DNA from: Bubalus kerabau
Lineage: Eukaryota > Chordata > Mammalia > Artiodactyla > Bovidae
Assembly: GCF_029407905.1 (NCBI RefSeq)
Contig: NC_073635.1
Span: 41,035,501-41,099,500 of the forward strand
Direction: 5' to 3'
DNA length: 64,000 bases
The position numbers and the translations under genes were made by a program. Below are positions 21,986 to 34,022 of this stretch, one piece after another; the stretch's first letter is position 1, and the number at the start of each line of letters is the position of its first letter. The notes under the pieces were generated by a model. The model was not told where the DNA came from. It saw only the letters and a program-made list of their open reading frames with translations, and did not search any database.

Positions 21986-24701
21986 TACTATAAGCCTGGA
22001 TTCCTAACCATTGAGACAAAATACAAAGTTGGTATGTCAGGTAGAATTTGGGATAGTGTAGGTAAATACATTTTTGAAAAATCTTGCTATGAACTAGATC
22101 CCTTACAAGTTTCTGCATTCACAACATGTTTCATTCCTTTTCTACTGAGGTCAAACATCATCCCAGATATCTCAGTTGCTATTTTTATTATATCTCTCTT
22201 AGGTCTCTCGGATATTGTGAAAGCAGAGTGCCTCAGATGATAAAGGTAGCCACTTTTAACTACAAAACCTCCCATATATTAATATTATATTTTTCAAAAG
22301 CAATAAAAAAACATGTCATGGCAGAAGTTTGTAATAATAGAGAAATGGTTTAAGCAGTTTGACTATTTGTAACTTTTAAATGAAAGATAACTGTTGCATT
22401 TTAAAATAATAGTAAAGATACAGAAATAGAATTAAGTGATTAAAAATTACAATTTAAGATATAGTATTGTAGTATTTTTCAGGTATATTTGCAAAACATT
22501 CTACGTCATATTAATAATTGTCTCCTTACTTAAATACATGGTGTTAATGAAAAAACTAGTGTCCAACTGCGGCATTTGCCTCTTTCTAAAACACCTAGTA
22601 ATCAGCATATGTAGCTGGATTTTCTGTTGCAAGGAAGAAAGAGAACAGTATCTTTTTCTTAGGGGCTATTTCACAGTCACCTGATTAGTGGAAATTATTA
22701 TAAAGCTTCTTCCAGGCAGATGGTGTCTGAACATCCCATCAAACGACACGGGGGACAACACTGGCCATGAGAGTCACACATTGCTTTAAGAGCAAATGTG
22801 AAGATGAAGGCTAAACGGACAAAGGCGTCAAGGTCCTATTCATGCCCTGGATTCTGTGCTAATTCTGAACAAATCATACCTTTTGTCCATGTTATAATCG
22901 TATTTCATACCCATTAGATTTCTGTGAATTGTGGAGTAACAGGATTCTAAAACTAAGGCATGGACAGGGTGAGGGATGTTCATAAATTATAAATGACCAC
23001 TCTACTTTGAAAAATTCATGTCATATGTTATTGGAGAAAGTAATTTTATTATCTTGGCAAATAAAGCCTTGAATTCTAGAACTAGTATAGTTTTTCACTA
23101 TTCTCCATTCAGTTATAGTGACCTTTCTTGGCCTGTTGAAAGGTGGTTCATCCTTCACCTCATCCTAATGCTTGTCTTTTTGGTTTTCTCAACTGACTGC
23201 AATAACTCTTTCCACAGAATGTGCATAATATGTAGTCATGACTCTCTTTATGGCATTGCTATAGACTACCTTATATAATTACTTGTCCACTCAGTTCCTT
23301 CATCTTTTATACCTAGAAATGTTCTTGAGTGGAGAGAAAGAATGTTTAACTACTTTCTTGATTCATTAGACTGGCAATTAAAATAAATGTATTGCTTGCA
23401 GTTCATTGAAAAGATAAAAGAATACAACACAAGGTATTGTGTACTTAAACTGACCAATAAGAGAATAAATCTTATGTTAAGCATTCTTATGAAACAAACA
23501 CACACATACATAGAAAAATATACCACCACAACTGCCAAGAATAACTTATATGATTGATATTTTCTTTAACAATATTTCTACAATATGAATTTCTACTCTC
23601 ATTAAGTAATCTGGGGTACTCCTTTGTTTCACTTGTTTAATGAGGAATAGTGAAAACCAATGATTAATAATATAAACTAAAAAATTAAAATCACATCTCT
23701 ATTTTTGTACAGAATTAAACAAAATATATTAATTTTGATCTAGTGTTATAATTTGTAGCTAACATGATTGAGCTTCCTAAAATAAAGGACTATTTATTAC
23801 TGTGTATTTTATATACAGAGAGTTATAGATTTCTGGGAAGAGTTTTATGACATTCTGAAAATTCCTATTACAGTGTACAGTTACAGTGTATTCTAAGAAT
23901 CCAGTAAGTCTCTGATATATAGATGAAAATATGTGGCCCAGAAAGAAGATAAATGTTTAAGTTAAGAAGAAATGTTTATTAAATCCATTAGGCTTCATAA
24001 TTAATACGAGTCTTTGATAAAACTGGTGGAAATGGTATTACTTTCCAAATTGTTTTCTAGGATTAAAACTAATTGAATGGATAGATGATTTCAAAAGTTA
24101 GGAATTACCTAAAAATGACAGAAGAATTTCTCAAATTATATGAGGTGACCAAATAAGAACTAGGAGAAGAGGAAGAGAACAGGTTAAAAGATAATATTTT
24201 GGGTGTGAGGGGATAGATATGCAGTCATGAATCAGGATTATAGTTGTGTAAAAATACATTTAGCATATAGATATGTAACATGGTATAAGTGATCACAATA
24301 TATACTAAGTATACATTAAAATAATGTACTTAATCATAGACCAAGAAATCTTTACATGTGAAATTAATAAAACCTGGAGTTAAAAAACAAAGCCAATCAT
24401 TTGAAATCTATTTGCTCAAGTATTTAATCTATTATTTTTAAGAGTTTTCAAAGATGTGACATTGAGACCATATATTTCAGTCTTTTGCACAAGAAACTTT
24501 CTTAGCCATGGGGGCATGCTACCATTGATAATCCTTAACTAGTTGGAAATAATTTTAATAAGTGTAATTTTTCAAAGATAAAACTTCTTCTGGAGTAGAA
24601 GGACATAATTAAGATACCAGTAAGCAAGAATAATCTGCTGTTGAGAGAATTATACTTTTCACTCTCTTGGATCCTAAAAGCATATAGTTAAATTAAAATA
24701 T
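21986..24701. other. Unique AT-rich sequence, 2.7 kb
   Basis: No repeat or gene could be supported. A slightly GC-richer patch with several CpG dinucleotides lies at about 22710-22850. Open frames here are all under 100 residues with no recognisable domain. Confidence 0.45.
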
Positions 24702-25405
24702 AAAAAACTGGAAATAGACCTGCCTTATGATCCAGCAATCCCACTGCTGGGCATACACACTGAGGAAACCAGAAGGGAAAGAGACACGAGTACCCCAATG
24801 TTCATCGCAGCACTGTTTATAATAGCCAGGACATGGAAGCAACCTAGATGTCCATCAGCAGATGAATGGATAAGAAAGCGGTGGTACATATACACAATGG
24901 AGTATTATTCAGCCATTAAAAAGAATACATTTGAATCAGTTCTAATGAGGTGGATGAAACTGGAGCCTATTATACAGAGTGAAGTAAGCCAGAAAGAAAA
25001 AAACCAATACAGTATACTAACACATATATATGGAATTTAGAAAGATGGTAACAATAACCCTGTGTACGAGACAGCAAAAGAGACACTGATGTATAGAACA
25101 GTCTTATGGACTCTGTGGGAGAGGGAGAGGGTGGGAAGATTTGGGAGAATAGCATTGAAACATGTAAAATACCATGTATGAAATGAGTTGCCAGTCCAGG
25201 TTGAATGCACGATACTGGATGCTTGGGGCTGGTGCACTGGGACGACCCAGAGGGATGGAATGGGGAGGGAGGAGGGAGGAGGGTTCAAGATGGGGAACAC
25301 ATGTATACCTGTGGCGGATTCATTTTGATATTTGGCAAAACTAATACAGTTATGTAAAGTTTAAAAATAAAATAAAATTAAAAAAAAAAGAAAAAAAATA
25401 AAATA
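24702..25405 (+). mobile_element. Ruminant L1, 5'-truncated 3' end
   Basis: Last ~110 codons of ORF2, a full 3'UTR and an A-rich tail. The 3'UTR carries the variant set gacgaccc / atatttggc / acagttatg, shared with the antisense UTR at 61497-61697. A short TA-rich repeat (taaaatat) flanks it weakly. Confidence 0.93.
24708..25040 (+). pseudogene. L1 ORF2 C-terminal fragment
   Basis: Open to the natural ORF2 stop at 25038-25040. Shows the ORF2 C-terminal signature 'WYIYTMEYYSAIKKN' and 'WMKLEPIIQSEVSQ'. The endonuclease and RT domains are absent, so no activity is expected. The apparent start at 24798 is only an internal methionine. Confidence 0.9.
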
Positions 25406-25589
25406 TGGATGCTAATGTACAAGTATAATATTAAAATAATTTATGTTTACTCACCTTTGAGAAGTGAGTGACACTGAAGTTAAATATTCATGACTTTCTG
25501 GTTTTGTTTAATAGAAAAGCATAATTTCACTTCAGGAATCAGAAATTTATATAGGGTTAGGAAATGCTACTGCAATATAATGCATACAT

Positions 25590-25755
25590 TAAAGTATTGC
25601 CTCTCAAAGTTTAATATGCATTCAAATTAGCTAGAAATTTTGTTGAAATGTCGATTCTGGCTCAGTAGGTATGGGGATTCTGCATCTCTAACAAGTTTCC
25701 AGGTAATATAGATTCTTCTGGTTCATGGACAGACTGAATTTTTAGTAGCAAAATC
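25590..25755 (+). mobile_element. MER5-like hAT DNA transposon relic
   Basis: Non-autonomous hAT-Charlie type. It shows 'ctctcaaagttt', then 'gaaattttgttgaaatgtcg', then 'attctgcatctctaacaagt' and 'tttccaggtaat', the order of MER5 elements. Terminal inverted repeats are eroded. Confidence 0.65.
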
Positions 25756-25874
25756 TTAAATATTATTAATTAGATTTTAATGATCTACTTCAAGGGAAAA
25801 AGATTAGAATAAATGCAGGACAGAGAAAAAGGAAAGTTATTTTCCTCTGGTAAAAGATTCAACTAAATAATAGC

Positions 25875-25875
<1 letters not shown>

Positions 25876-25914
<39 letters not shown>
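25876..25914. repeat. Uninterrupted (CTG)13 tract
   Basis: Thirteen perfect CTG units at the tail of a minus-strand BOV-A2. Other copies in the window have 3-6 units. On the minus strand one frame reads as a glutamine run, but this is SINE tail, not a gene. Confidence 0.97.
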
Positions 25915-26172
25915 AGTCGCTTCAGTCATGTCCAACTCTGTGCGACCCCATAGACGGCAGCCCATCAGGCTCCCCCGTACCTGGGATTCTCCAGGCAAGA
26001 ACACTGGAGTGGGTTGCCATATCCTTCTCCAATACATGAAAGTGAAAAGTGAAAGTGAAGTCGCTCAGTCGTGTCGACTCCCAGCGACCCATGGACTGCA
26101 GCCTACCAGGCTCCTCCATCCATGGGATTTTCCAGGCAAGAGTACCGGAGTGGGGTGCCATTGCCTTCTCCG
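25878..26172 (-). mobile_element. BOV-A2 SINE with expanded tail
   Basis: Complete dimer. An exact 12-bp duplication, aataatagctct, lies at 25866-25877 and 26173-26184. Confidence 0.97.
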
Positions 26173-26206
26173 AATAATAGCTCTACTATGTGGTAATTGT
26201 TAGCAT

Positions 26207-26342
26207 GAAGAAAAGTGTCAATTGCTTAGTCATGTCCAAATCTTTGCAACATTATAGACTGTAGGCCACCATGCTCCTCCATCCATGAGATTTTCCAGGC
26301 AAGAATACTGGAGGGGTTGTCACTTCCTTCTCCAGGGAATAG
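26207..26342 (-). mobile_element. Bov-A monomer SINE
   Basis: One Bov-A unit with no tRNA head and no second monomer. A short repeat, gttagcat (26199-26206 and 26343-26350), suggests it inserted as a monomer. Confidence 0.8.
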
Positions 26343-26410
26343 TTAGCATACTAATGCTTATTTTTTACCATATGTGTTTTGCCACAAACCCAAAATGAAC
26401 ATACACATTA

Positions 26411-26633
26411 GATCCCTGTGGTTGTTCAGTGGTAGAGAATCCACCTGCAATGCAGGACGCAAGATGCAGAGATGCAGGTTCAATCCCTGGGTCAGGAAGA
26501 TCCCTGGAAGACAGAAATGCAACCCACTCCAGTATTATTGCCTGGGAAATCCCATCCAGGGAGGAGCCAGGCAAGCTACAGTTCATGTGGTAGCAAAGAG
26601 TCAGACACAACTGAGTGACTAAACAACAACAAA
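26411..26633 (+). mobile_element. Bov-tA SINE
   Basis: tRNA head ('ccctgtggttgttcagtggt'), a small internal duplication of 'gatgcag' near 26463-26479, then a Bov-A tail ending in (AAC)n. Confidence 0.92.
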
Positions 26634-28629
26634 GTTTCAGGCAAGCAAAAATTTGGAGATTTATAAGTCTCAACTGTTAAAGTCTGCATACACACACATA
26701 CACACACACAGACAACGGTTTTGCAAAGCAAAAACTGAAATATTAAGGCCATTTTCTATCCTATAGGTTACAATTAAAACAGAAGCAGCCACTGATAATT
26801 TGACTATCAATTTATAAGAATTTGTGTTGTTCTTTTGTTTATTTCAGTGTAAGTGGACCCAAATGCTTTTAACATTTATCCTCTAAATTTTTCAACACAA
26901 ATGCAGCAAGCATCTGTCTTTCTCTGTATTATGTCTCAAACCTAACCTATCACCACAGGCATCAAAGCTGAACATGATGGTCATGCTGTTCCCTGTAGCC
27001 CTGAAAGACAAACAAAAGAACAAACACACCCCAACAACTTAAAACCTGGTGCCAAGGGAGCTCTCCAGGTTGCCAAGTGCCTCTCTGATCCTACCAGTAA
27101 ATATAAAAGCTGCTTCCCTCAGTAACTGAAAACAATCACAACTATCCTCCATTCTTGTTGAACCACTGGGGATAGAGGAAAGATAGAATATAGAAATGTG
27201 CCCCAAAATGTCCATGGATGGGTTTGATTTACACGGTATGGTTTGCTACAACCTGTAAAGATTAGATAATGGGCTTTCTTAGATGTAATTTCTGTTTCCA
27301 GGAGAAGGCCTTCTAATATCTTTAAATGGTATATCTATAAAATTCTGTTTTCCTAAAGGACAACTGGTTAGGAAAAAAAAAAAACAAAAACAACCAAAAC
27401 CTCTTATTGAACAGCACCATAGCTTTTGTACAACTTTATATATAAAAAGGTATAATCATAAATGTTAGCACATGGATATGCCCATTGATTGTAATAAAAT
27501 TTAGAAATCGAATCTGCTTTCATTTTACTTATATAAGCTAAAGGAAAATGCAGCTATATCTACAATACAGTGATTCAAAGCCCATATTGTTCATTTGAGC
27601 AAGTAAGTTTCAAGAGTAAAATCTAACTGTAAATATTTTGTAAGAAACTTTGGTATTAAAACCAACAAGCCAGTTTATATATTATGATTTACTAATGAAG
27701 CTTAATTTTAAGCAGCAGTGAAAAAAATTATGTCTGATATTTATCATACCAATTATACACAATTATACGAGGTCTCTGATTTTATGGATAATAATATTAT
27801 TGATGATAATTTACTGATTTTAGTCACATTTTTTTGTCAGCAAAGCTATACTAATATTATAAAATACATTATTTTCTGCCATAAATACTCAGCCTTCCCA
27901 TTCCTATCTTCTAAATTTTTTCTAAATTTTTTGAACCTAAAAATATGAAGCAAATGTAGGATTTTAAGAATAATACTTTGGGGAAAATAAATAAATTTAA
28001 AAATTTAAAAAAGAATGTCTTGGGGATTTTTTTGACAATGCAGTTACTTACGAAACCATAAACAATTTTACTAAAAGCATTTTTCAATTGGTAAGGGAGG
28101 TATAATTCCTCACATGATATTGTATGATAATACTATTTCTATTTTCTAGTATAAAATAATTCTGTTAATTTCAGTAAGATATTTATCTATAAAGAAATTT
28201 ATCTTTTCTTTTAATAAAATACTTGCAATCACATTTGAAAAGAGGGAAAAAGCAGAAACTTGTCCTGAAAATCTTTGACTTTACTGGTAACCAAGTGTCT
28301 AGGAGATTGGCTTCACCTTTTCACTTTTACAGTATCTTTCACTGTATGGGAATAATTCCATCTAAAATAAAAGAAAAAATGACAGATCTTAATTGAAAAT
28401 ATTAGCTTACATGTAAAGTTTTGGATTTGATCACTCGTTATTAACTGCATCCTTTATGTGTCAATCATTTTAGTGCAGATCATAGAATCCTGGGATAATG
28501 GAAATGTACTATATCTGTATTGTCCACGACCATAACCACTAGCCACACGTGACGACTGAGTAGCTGAAATGTGACATGTGACTGAGGACATACTTTTCTT
28601 ATCTTATTTACTTTTAATTAACTTATACT
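26634..28629. other. Unique AT-rich sequence
   Basis: About 2 kb with a (CA)n-like tract near 26688-26712 and an A-rich run near 27369-27402. No gene or named repeat supported. Confidence 0.45.
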
Positions 28630-28641
28630 AAATTGTCACAT

Positions 28642-29915
28642 GTTCAAACTACTGAACAATTGCACTTGCTTCTGATGATAGTAAGGTTATGCTCAAAATC
28701 CTTCAAACTAGGCTTCAGCAGTACTTGAATCAATAACTTCCAGATGTACAAGCTGGGTTTAAAAAAGGCAGAGGAACCAGAGATCAAATTGCCAACATTC
28801 ATAGGATCACAGAGAAAGCAAGGGGATTTCAGAAAAACATCTACTTCTGTTTCAATGACTACGTGAAAGTCTTTGTGTGGATCACACAAACTGTGGAAAA
28901 TTCTTAAAGAGATGGGAATATCAGACAGTATTACCTGTCTCCTGAGAAACCTGCATGCAGGTCAAGGAGCAATGGTTAAAACCTTACATGGAATAACGGA
29001 TTGACTGGTTCAAAATTCAGAAAGGAGCATGACAAGGCTGTATATTGTCACCCTGTTTATTTAACTTATATGTAGAGTACATCATGTGAAATGCCAAGCT
29101 GCATGTTACAAGCTGGAATCAAAATTGCAGGAAGAAATATAAACAACCTCAGATACGCAGATGATACCACTCTAATGGCAGAAAGTGAAGAGAAACTAAA
29201 GAGACTCTTGATAAGAATGAAGGAGGGGAGTGAAAAAACTGGCTTAAAACTCAACATTAAAAAAAACTGAGGTCACGGCATCTGGTCCCATCACTTCATG
29301 GCAAATAGAAGGGAAAAAAGTGGAAACAGTGACAGATTTTCTCTTCTTGGGCTCCAAAATCACTGCTGATGGGGACTACAGCCATGGAATTAGAAGACAC
29401 TTGCTCCTTGGAAGGAAGGCTATGACAAATCTAGACCACATATTAAAAAGCAAAGACATAAATTTGCCAACAAAATCTGTATAGTCAAAGCTGTTTTTTT
29501 CCAGTAGTCATGCATGAATGTGAACATTGGATCATAGAGAAGGTTGAATGCTGAAGAACTGATGCTTTTGAACTGTGGTGCTGGAAGACCAACAGAAGGA
29601 GACCAAACCAGTCAATCCTAAGGGAAATTAACCCTGAATACTCATGGGAAGGGCTGATGCTAAAGCCGAAGCTCCAATACTTTGGACACCTGATGCAAAG
29701 AGCCAACTCACTGGAAAACACCCATATGCTGGGAAAGATTGAAGGCAAAAGAAGAGGGTGGCAGTGGATAAGGTGGTTAAATGGCATCACTGACTCAATG
29801 GACATGAATTTGAGCAAACTCTGGGAGACACTGGAGTACATGAAAGCCTGGCATGCTGCAATCCAAGGTGTTGCAAAGAATCGGACACAACTTAGCGACT
29901 GAACAACAAGAACAA
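28642..29915 (+). mobile_element. BovB LINE in a composite unit
   Basis: BovB from the early RT to its own 3' tail. It begins exactly after the 12-bp repeat aaattgtcacat at 28630-28641. The catalytic YADD box is intact at 29154-29165, but the frame is broken by several stops and indels. Its own tail ends near 29915 with ACAA repeats, yet the matching duplication is not there; it is found at 30520-30531, after the following LTR-like block and a second BovB tail. Confidence 0.92.
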
Positions 29916-29929
29916 TAATGTATAAGAAG

Positions 29930-30043
29930 AATTCTGCCTGTCAACTAAAAAAATGCACAATGTGAGACTGGAGAGTTTTATTTGGGACAAAATGAAGACT
30001 GCAGCCCAGGAGACAGCACCTCAGATAGCTCTGAGAGACTGCT
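29930..30043 (-). mobile_element. LTR-like ruminant repeat, part 1
   Basis: On the minus strand this carries an AATAAA-type signal ('aaataaaactctccagtctc') near its 3' end. It resembles an endogenous-retrovirus solo LTR. It is split by a Bov-A monomer and resumes at 30203. No retroviral gene is present. Confidence 0.5.
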
Positions 30044-30055
30044 CCAAAGAAGCAG

Positions 30056-30190
30056 CTGCTGCTGCTGCTGCTAAGTCACTTCAGTCATCTCAGACTCTGT
30101 GAGACCCCATGGACTGCAGCCTATGAGGCTTCTTTATCCATGGGATTTTCCAGGCAAGAGTACTGGAGTGGGTTGCCATTGCCTTCTTCG
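30056..30190 (-). mobile_element. Single-monomer Bov-A SINE with CTG tail
   Basis: One Bov-A unit with a CTG-repeat tail of the kind normally seen on BOV-A2 dimers. It is flanked by an exact 12-bp duplication, ccaaagaagcag (30044-30055 and 30191-30202). It split the LTR-like repeat. Confidence 0.93.
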
Positions 30191-30202
30191 CCAAAGAAGC
30201 AG

Positions 30203-30415
30203 GGGGGAAGGTAAATATATATGTGATTTTGTTGAAGGGGGAGTACATGGAATCAAGCACTCATTTTACAAAAGGTTTTCTGCTAGTCACAAGGAGCTGA
30301 TGTCACCATGATGGGATTTAGTGCTTTTCTGGATATAAAGGCATGCAAGGATTGGGATCATGAAATCAGTTCCTGAAAATATCTATCTGAAGACCTGTTC
30401 TACCAGTTTCCCTGG
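30203..30415 (-). mobile_element. LTR-like ruminant repeat, part 2
   Basis: Continuation after the Bov-A insertion. It ends where a BovB 3' tail begins at about 30416. Confidence 0.5.
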
Positions 30416-30519
30416 AGACAGTAACTCTGGGAGATGGTCAGGAACAGGGAGGCCTAGCGTGCTGCAGTTCATGGGGTTGCAAAGGGTCAGACATGGCTTA
30501 GCGACTGAGCAACAACAAC
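30416..30519 (+). mobile_element. Second BovB 3' tail of the composite unit
   Basis: Last ~100 bp of BovB, ending in (AAC)n and followed immediately by aaattgtcacat at 30520-30531, the same 12 bases that precede 28642. It therefore marks the true right end of the unit. Confidence 0.9.
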
Positions 30520-30689
30520 AAATTGTCACATATGGCTAGGATCTACTTTACTGGATAGCATAATAAATCTAATCAATAGAGATACAGCCTTGCTGAAAAC
30601 AAAGAAACCAGCTTCATAAAGCTTATTTCTCATTAGTTATAAATAGGAATTCAGTTTAAAAAAATAAACAAAACCAAACCTTGAGCTCA

Positions 30690-31440
30690 AACAAAACCTT
30701 GTGTGCACCAGGACCCAGAGGTAACCACAGAGACTGAGTCAGACCCGCCTTTGAGTGTTTGAGTGTCTCCTGTGAAGGCATGGGTCAGCAGTGGCCTGCC
30801 GTGGGGACAGGGGTTCTGGCTGCAGCAGATCTGGGTCCTACAGCGTTACCCATCAAAGAGCGGCTGAGCAGGTGATGCACAAACTGCAGACGATACCAAA
30901 GAAATTCCCACACTGTTAAGAAAGTTCTAGGACCCACAACAGATTTCCGAACCTGGGGATCCAGCAAAGAGATTGAGAACCCCCAGAGAATTTGACTTTG
31001 GAGGCCAGTGGGATTTGATTACAGAACTTCCACAGGACTGGGGAAACAGACTCATGGAGGGCACAGATGGGACCTTGTGTGCACCAGGAGCTGGGAGAGG
31101 GGAGCGGTGTTCCCACAGGAGACTGAGTCAGACTTGGTTGTGAGTGTCCAAGAGGCTCCAGTGGAGGCTTGGGTGGAAAGTGTGGCCTCAGGCAAAACAA
31201 CAGGGAGGGAGCACAGCCCCAGCCATCAACAGAAAATTGGATTAAAGATTTATTAAACATGTCCCTGCCCATCAAAGCAAGATCCAGATTCCCACTGTCA
31301 GTCTCTCCCATAAGGAAGCTTCTATAAGTCTTTTATCCTTATTCATAGAGGGCAGACAGAATGAAAACCACAATCACAGAAAACTAACCAAACTGATCAT
31401 ATGGACCACAGCCTTCTCTAACTCAGTGAAACTATGAGCC
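30690..31440 (+). repeat. Tandem 5' units of BovB
   Basis: Two diverged copies of a unit of about 370 bp, both opening with 'accttgtgtgcaccagga' (near 30698 and 31072) and both followed by 'gactgagtcagac'. This is the 5' untranslated part of BovB and may have held promoter activity; that is inferred. Confidence 0.7.
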
Positions 31441-31754
31441 ATGCCATGTAGGGCCACCCAAAACAGATGGGTCATGGTGGAGAGTTCTGACAAAATGTGG
31501 TCCATGGGAGAAAGGAATGGCAAACCACTTCAGTATTCTTGCCTTGAGAACCCCATGAACAGTATGAAAAGGCAAAAAGATATGACATTGAAAGATGAAC
31601 TCCCCAGGTCAGTAGGTGCCCAATATGCTACTGTGGAACAGTGGAGAAATAACTCCAGAAAGAATGAAGAGACAGAGCCAAAATGAAAACAATGCCCAGG
31701 TGTGGATGTGACTGGTGATGGAAGTAAAGTTTGATGCTGTAAAGAACAATATTG

Positions 31755-34022
31755 CATAGGAACCTGGAAGGTTAGGTCCATGAACCAAGGTATATTGGAA
31801 GTGGTCAAGCAGATTGCAAGAGTTAACATCGACATTTTAGGAATCAGTGAACTAAAATGGACTAGTATGGGAGAATTTAATTCAGATGACCATTATATAC
31901 TGTGGGTAAGAATCCATTAGAAGAAATGGACTACTCCCATAGTCAACAAAAGAGTCCAGAATGAAGTACTTGGGTACAATCTCAAAAATGAGAGAATGAT
32001 CTCTGTTCATTTCCAAGGAAAACCATTTAATATCACAGTAATCTAAGTCTATGTCCCAAACAGTAATGCCAAAGAAGCTGAAGTTGAACAGTTCTATGAT
32101 GACCTACAAGAACTTCTAGAACTAACAACAACAACAAAAAGTCATTTTTCATCATAGGGGACTGGAATGCAAAAGTAGGGAGTCAAGAGATATGTCGAGT
32201 AACAGGCAAGTTTCTCCTTGGAGTATAAAATGAAGCAGGGCAAAGACTAACAGAGTTTTGCCAAGAGAATGCACTGGTCATAGCATACACCCTCTTCCAA
32301 CAACACATGACTCTAACATGCACATCACCAGATGATCAAAACCAAAATCAGATTGATTATATTCTTTGCAGCCGAAGATGAAGAAGCTCTATACAGTCAG
32401 CAAAAACAAGACCAGGAGCTGACTGTGGCTCAGATCATGAACTCCTTATTGCAAAATTCAGACTTAAATTGAAGAAAGTAGGGAAAAAAACTAAACCATT
32501 CAGGTATGACCTAAATCAAATCCCTTACAATTATACAGTGGAAGTGAAAAATAGATTCAAGGGATTAGATCTGATAGAGTGCTGAAGAACTATGGACAGA
32601 GGTTCACGACATTGTACAAGAAGCAGTGATCAAGAAAATCACCAAGAAATAGAAATGCAAAAAGGCAAAATGGTTGTCTGAGGAGGCCTTACAAATAGCT
32701 GAGAAAAGAAGAGAAGTGAAAGGCAAAGAAGAAAGGCAAAGATATATCCATCTGAATGCAGAGTTCCAAAGAATAGCAAGAAGAGATAAGAAAGGCTTCC
32801 TCAGTGTTCAATGCAAAGAAATAAGGAAAACAATAGAATGGGAAAGACTAGAGATCACTTCAAGAAAATTAAGAAATACTAAGGGAACATTTCATGCAAA
32901 GATGGGCACAATAAATGACAGAAACGGTATGGACCTAACAGAAGCAGAAGATATTAAGAAAAGTTGACAACAGTACACAGAACTATACAAAAAAAGATCT
33001 TAATGACCCAGATAACCACAAAGGTGTGATCACTCTCCTGTAGCCAGACATCCATTCAGGAGTGTGAAGTCAAGTAGGCCTTCAGAAGCATCACTACAAA
33101 CAAAGCTAGTGGAGATGATGGATTTTTAGTTGAGCTATTTCAAATCCTAAAAGATAATGCTGTTAAAGTGCTGCACTCAATATGCCAGCAAATTTGGAAA
33201 ACTCAGCAGTGGTCACAGGACTGGAAAATGTCGATATTCATTTCAATCCCAAAGGAAGGCAATGCCAAAGAATGTTCAAATTACCATACAATTGCACTCA
33301 TCTCATACGCTAGCAAAGCAATGCTCAAAATTCTCTAAGTGAGACTTCAACAGTACATGAACTGAGAGCTTTCATATATTCAAGCTGGATTTAGAAAAGG
33401 CAGAGGAACCAGAGATCAAATTGCCAATATCTATTGGATCATAGAAAAAGCAAGAGAGTCCACAAAAACATCTATCTCTGCTTTCTTGACTACATCAAAG
33501 AATTTGACTGTGTGGATCACAGCACACTGTGGAAAATTCTTCAAGGGAATTTTCAAGGTCTGGGAATACCAGACCACCAGACATGCCTCCTGAGAAATCT
33601 GTATGCAGGTCAAGAAGTAACAGTTAGAACCTGACATGGAAAAATGGACTGGTTCCAAATTGGGAAAGGAGTAACGTCAAGGCTGTATATTGTCACCCTG
33701 CTTATTTAACTTATATGCAGAGTACATCATGCGAAATGCTGGGCTGGATGAAGCACTAGCTGGAATCAAGATTTCTGGGAGAAATATCAATAACCTCAGA
33801 TATGCAGATGACACCATCCTTAGGGCAAAAAGCAAAGAGGAACTGAAGAGCCTCTTGATGAAAGTGAAAGAGGAGAGTGAAAAAGTTGTCTTAAAGTTTA
33901 ACATTCAGAAAACTAAGATCATGGTATCCGGTCCCATCATTTCATGGCAAATAAATGGGGAAACAATGAAAACAATTGCAAACTTTATTTTGGAGGGGCT
34001 CCAAAATCACTGCAGATGGTGA
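31755..34022 (+). pseudogene. BovB endonuclease-reverse transcriptase, broken
   Basis: Remnant of the single large BovB protein, which in living copies nicks target DNA and copies its RNA there. Endonuclease landmarks: 'GDWN' at 32157-32168 and the catalytic 'SDH' at 32430-32438. RT landmarks: 'VDHSTLW' near 33511-33531 and the intact YADD box at 33801-33812. The frame is cut by an early stop near 32226, further stops near 32370 and 32968, and frame changes near 33344, 33430 and 33635. The longest remaining frames are 32674-32967, 33434-33634 and 33690-34022. No function expected. Confidence 0.92.

Noticed and set aside
25837..26037. Minus-strand open frame with a glutamine run
   Set aside because: The run is the CTG tail of a BOV-A2 SINE read in one frame; there is no gene context.
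30916..31311. 131-residue minus-strand frame in GC-richer DNA
   Set aside because: Lies antisense over the BovB 5' units; composition explains its openness.
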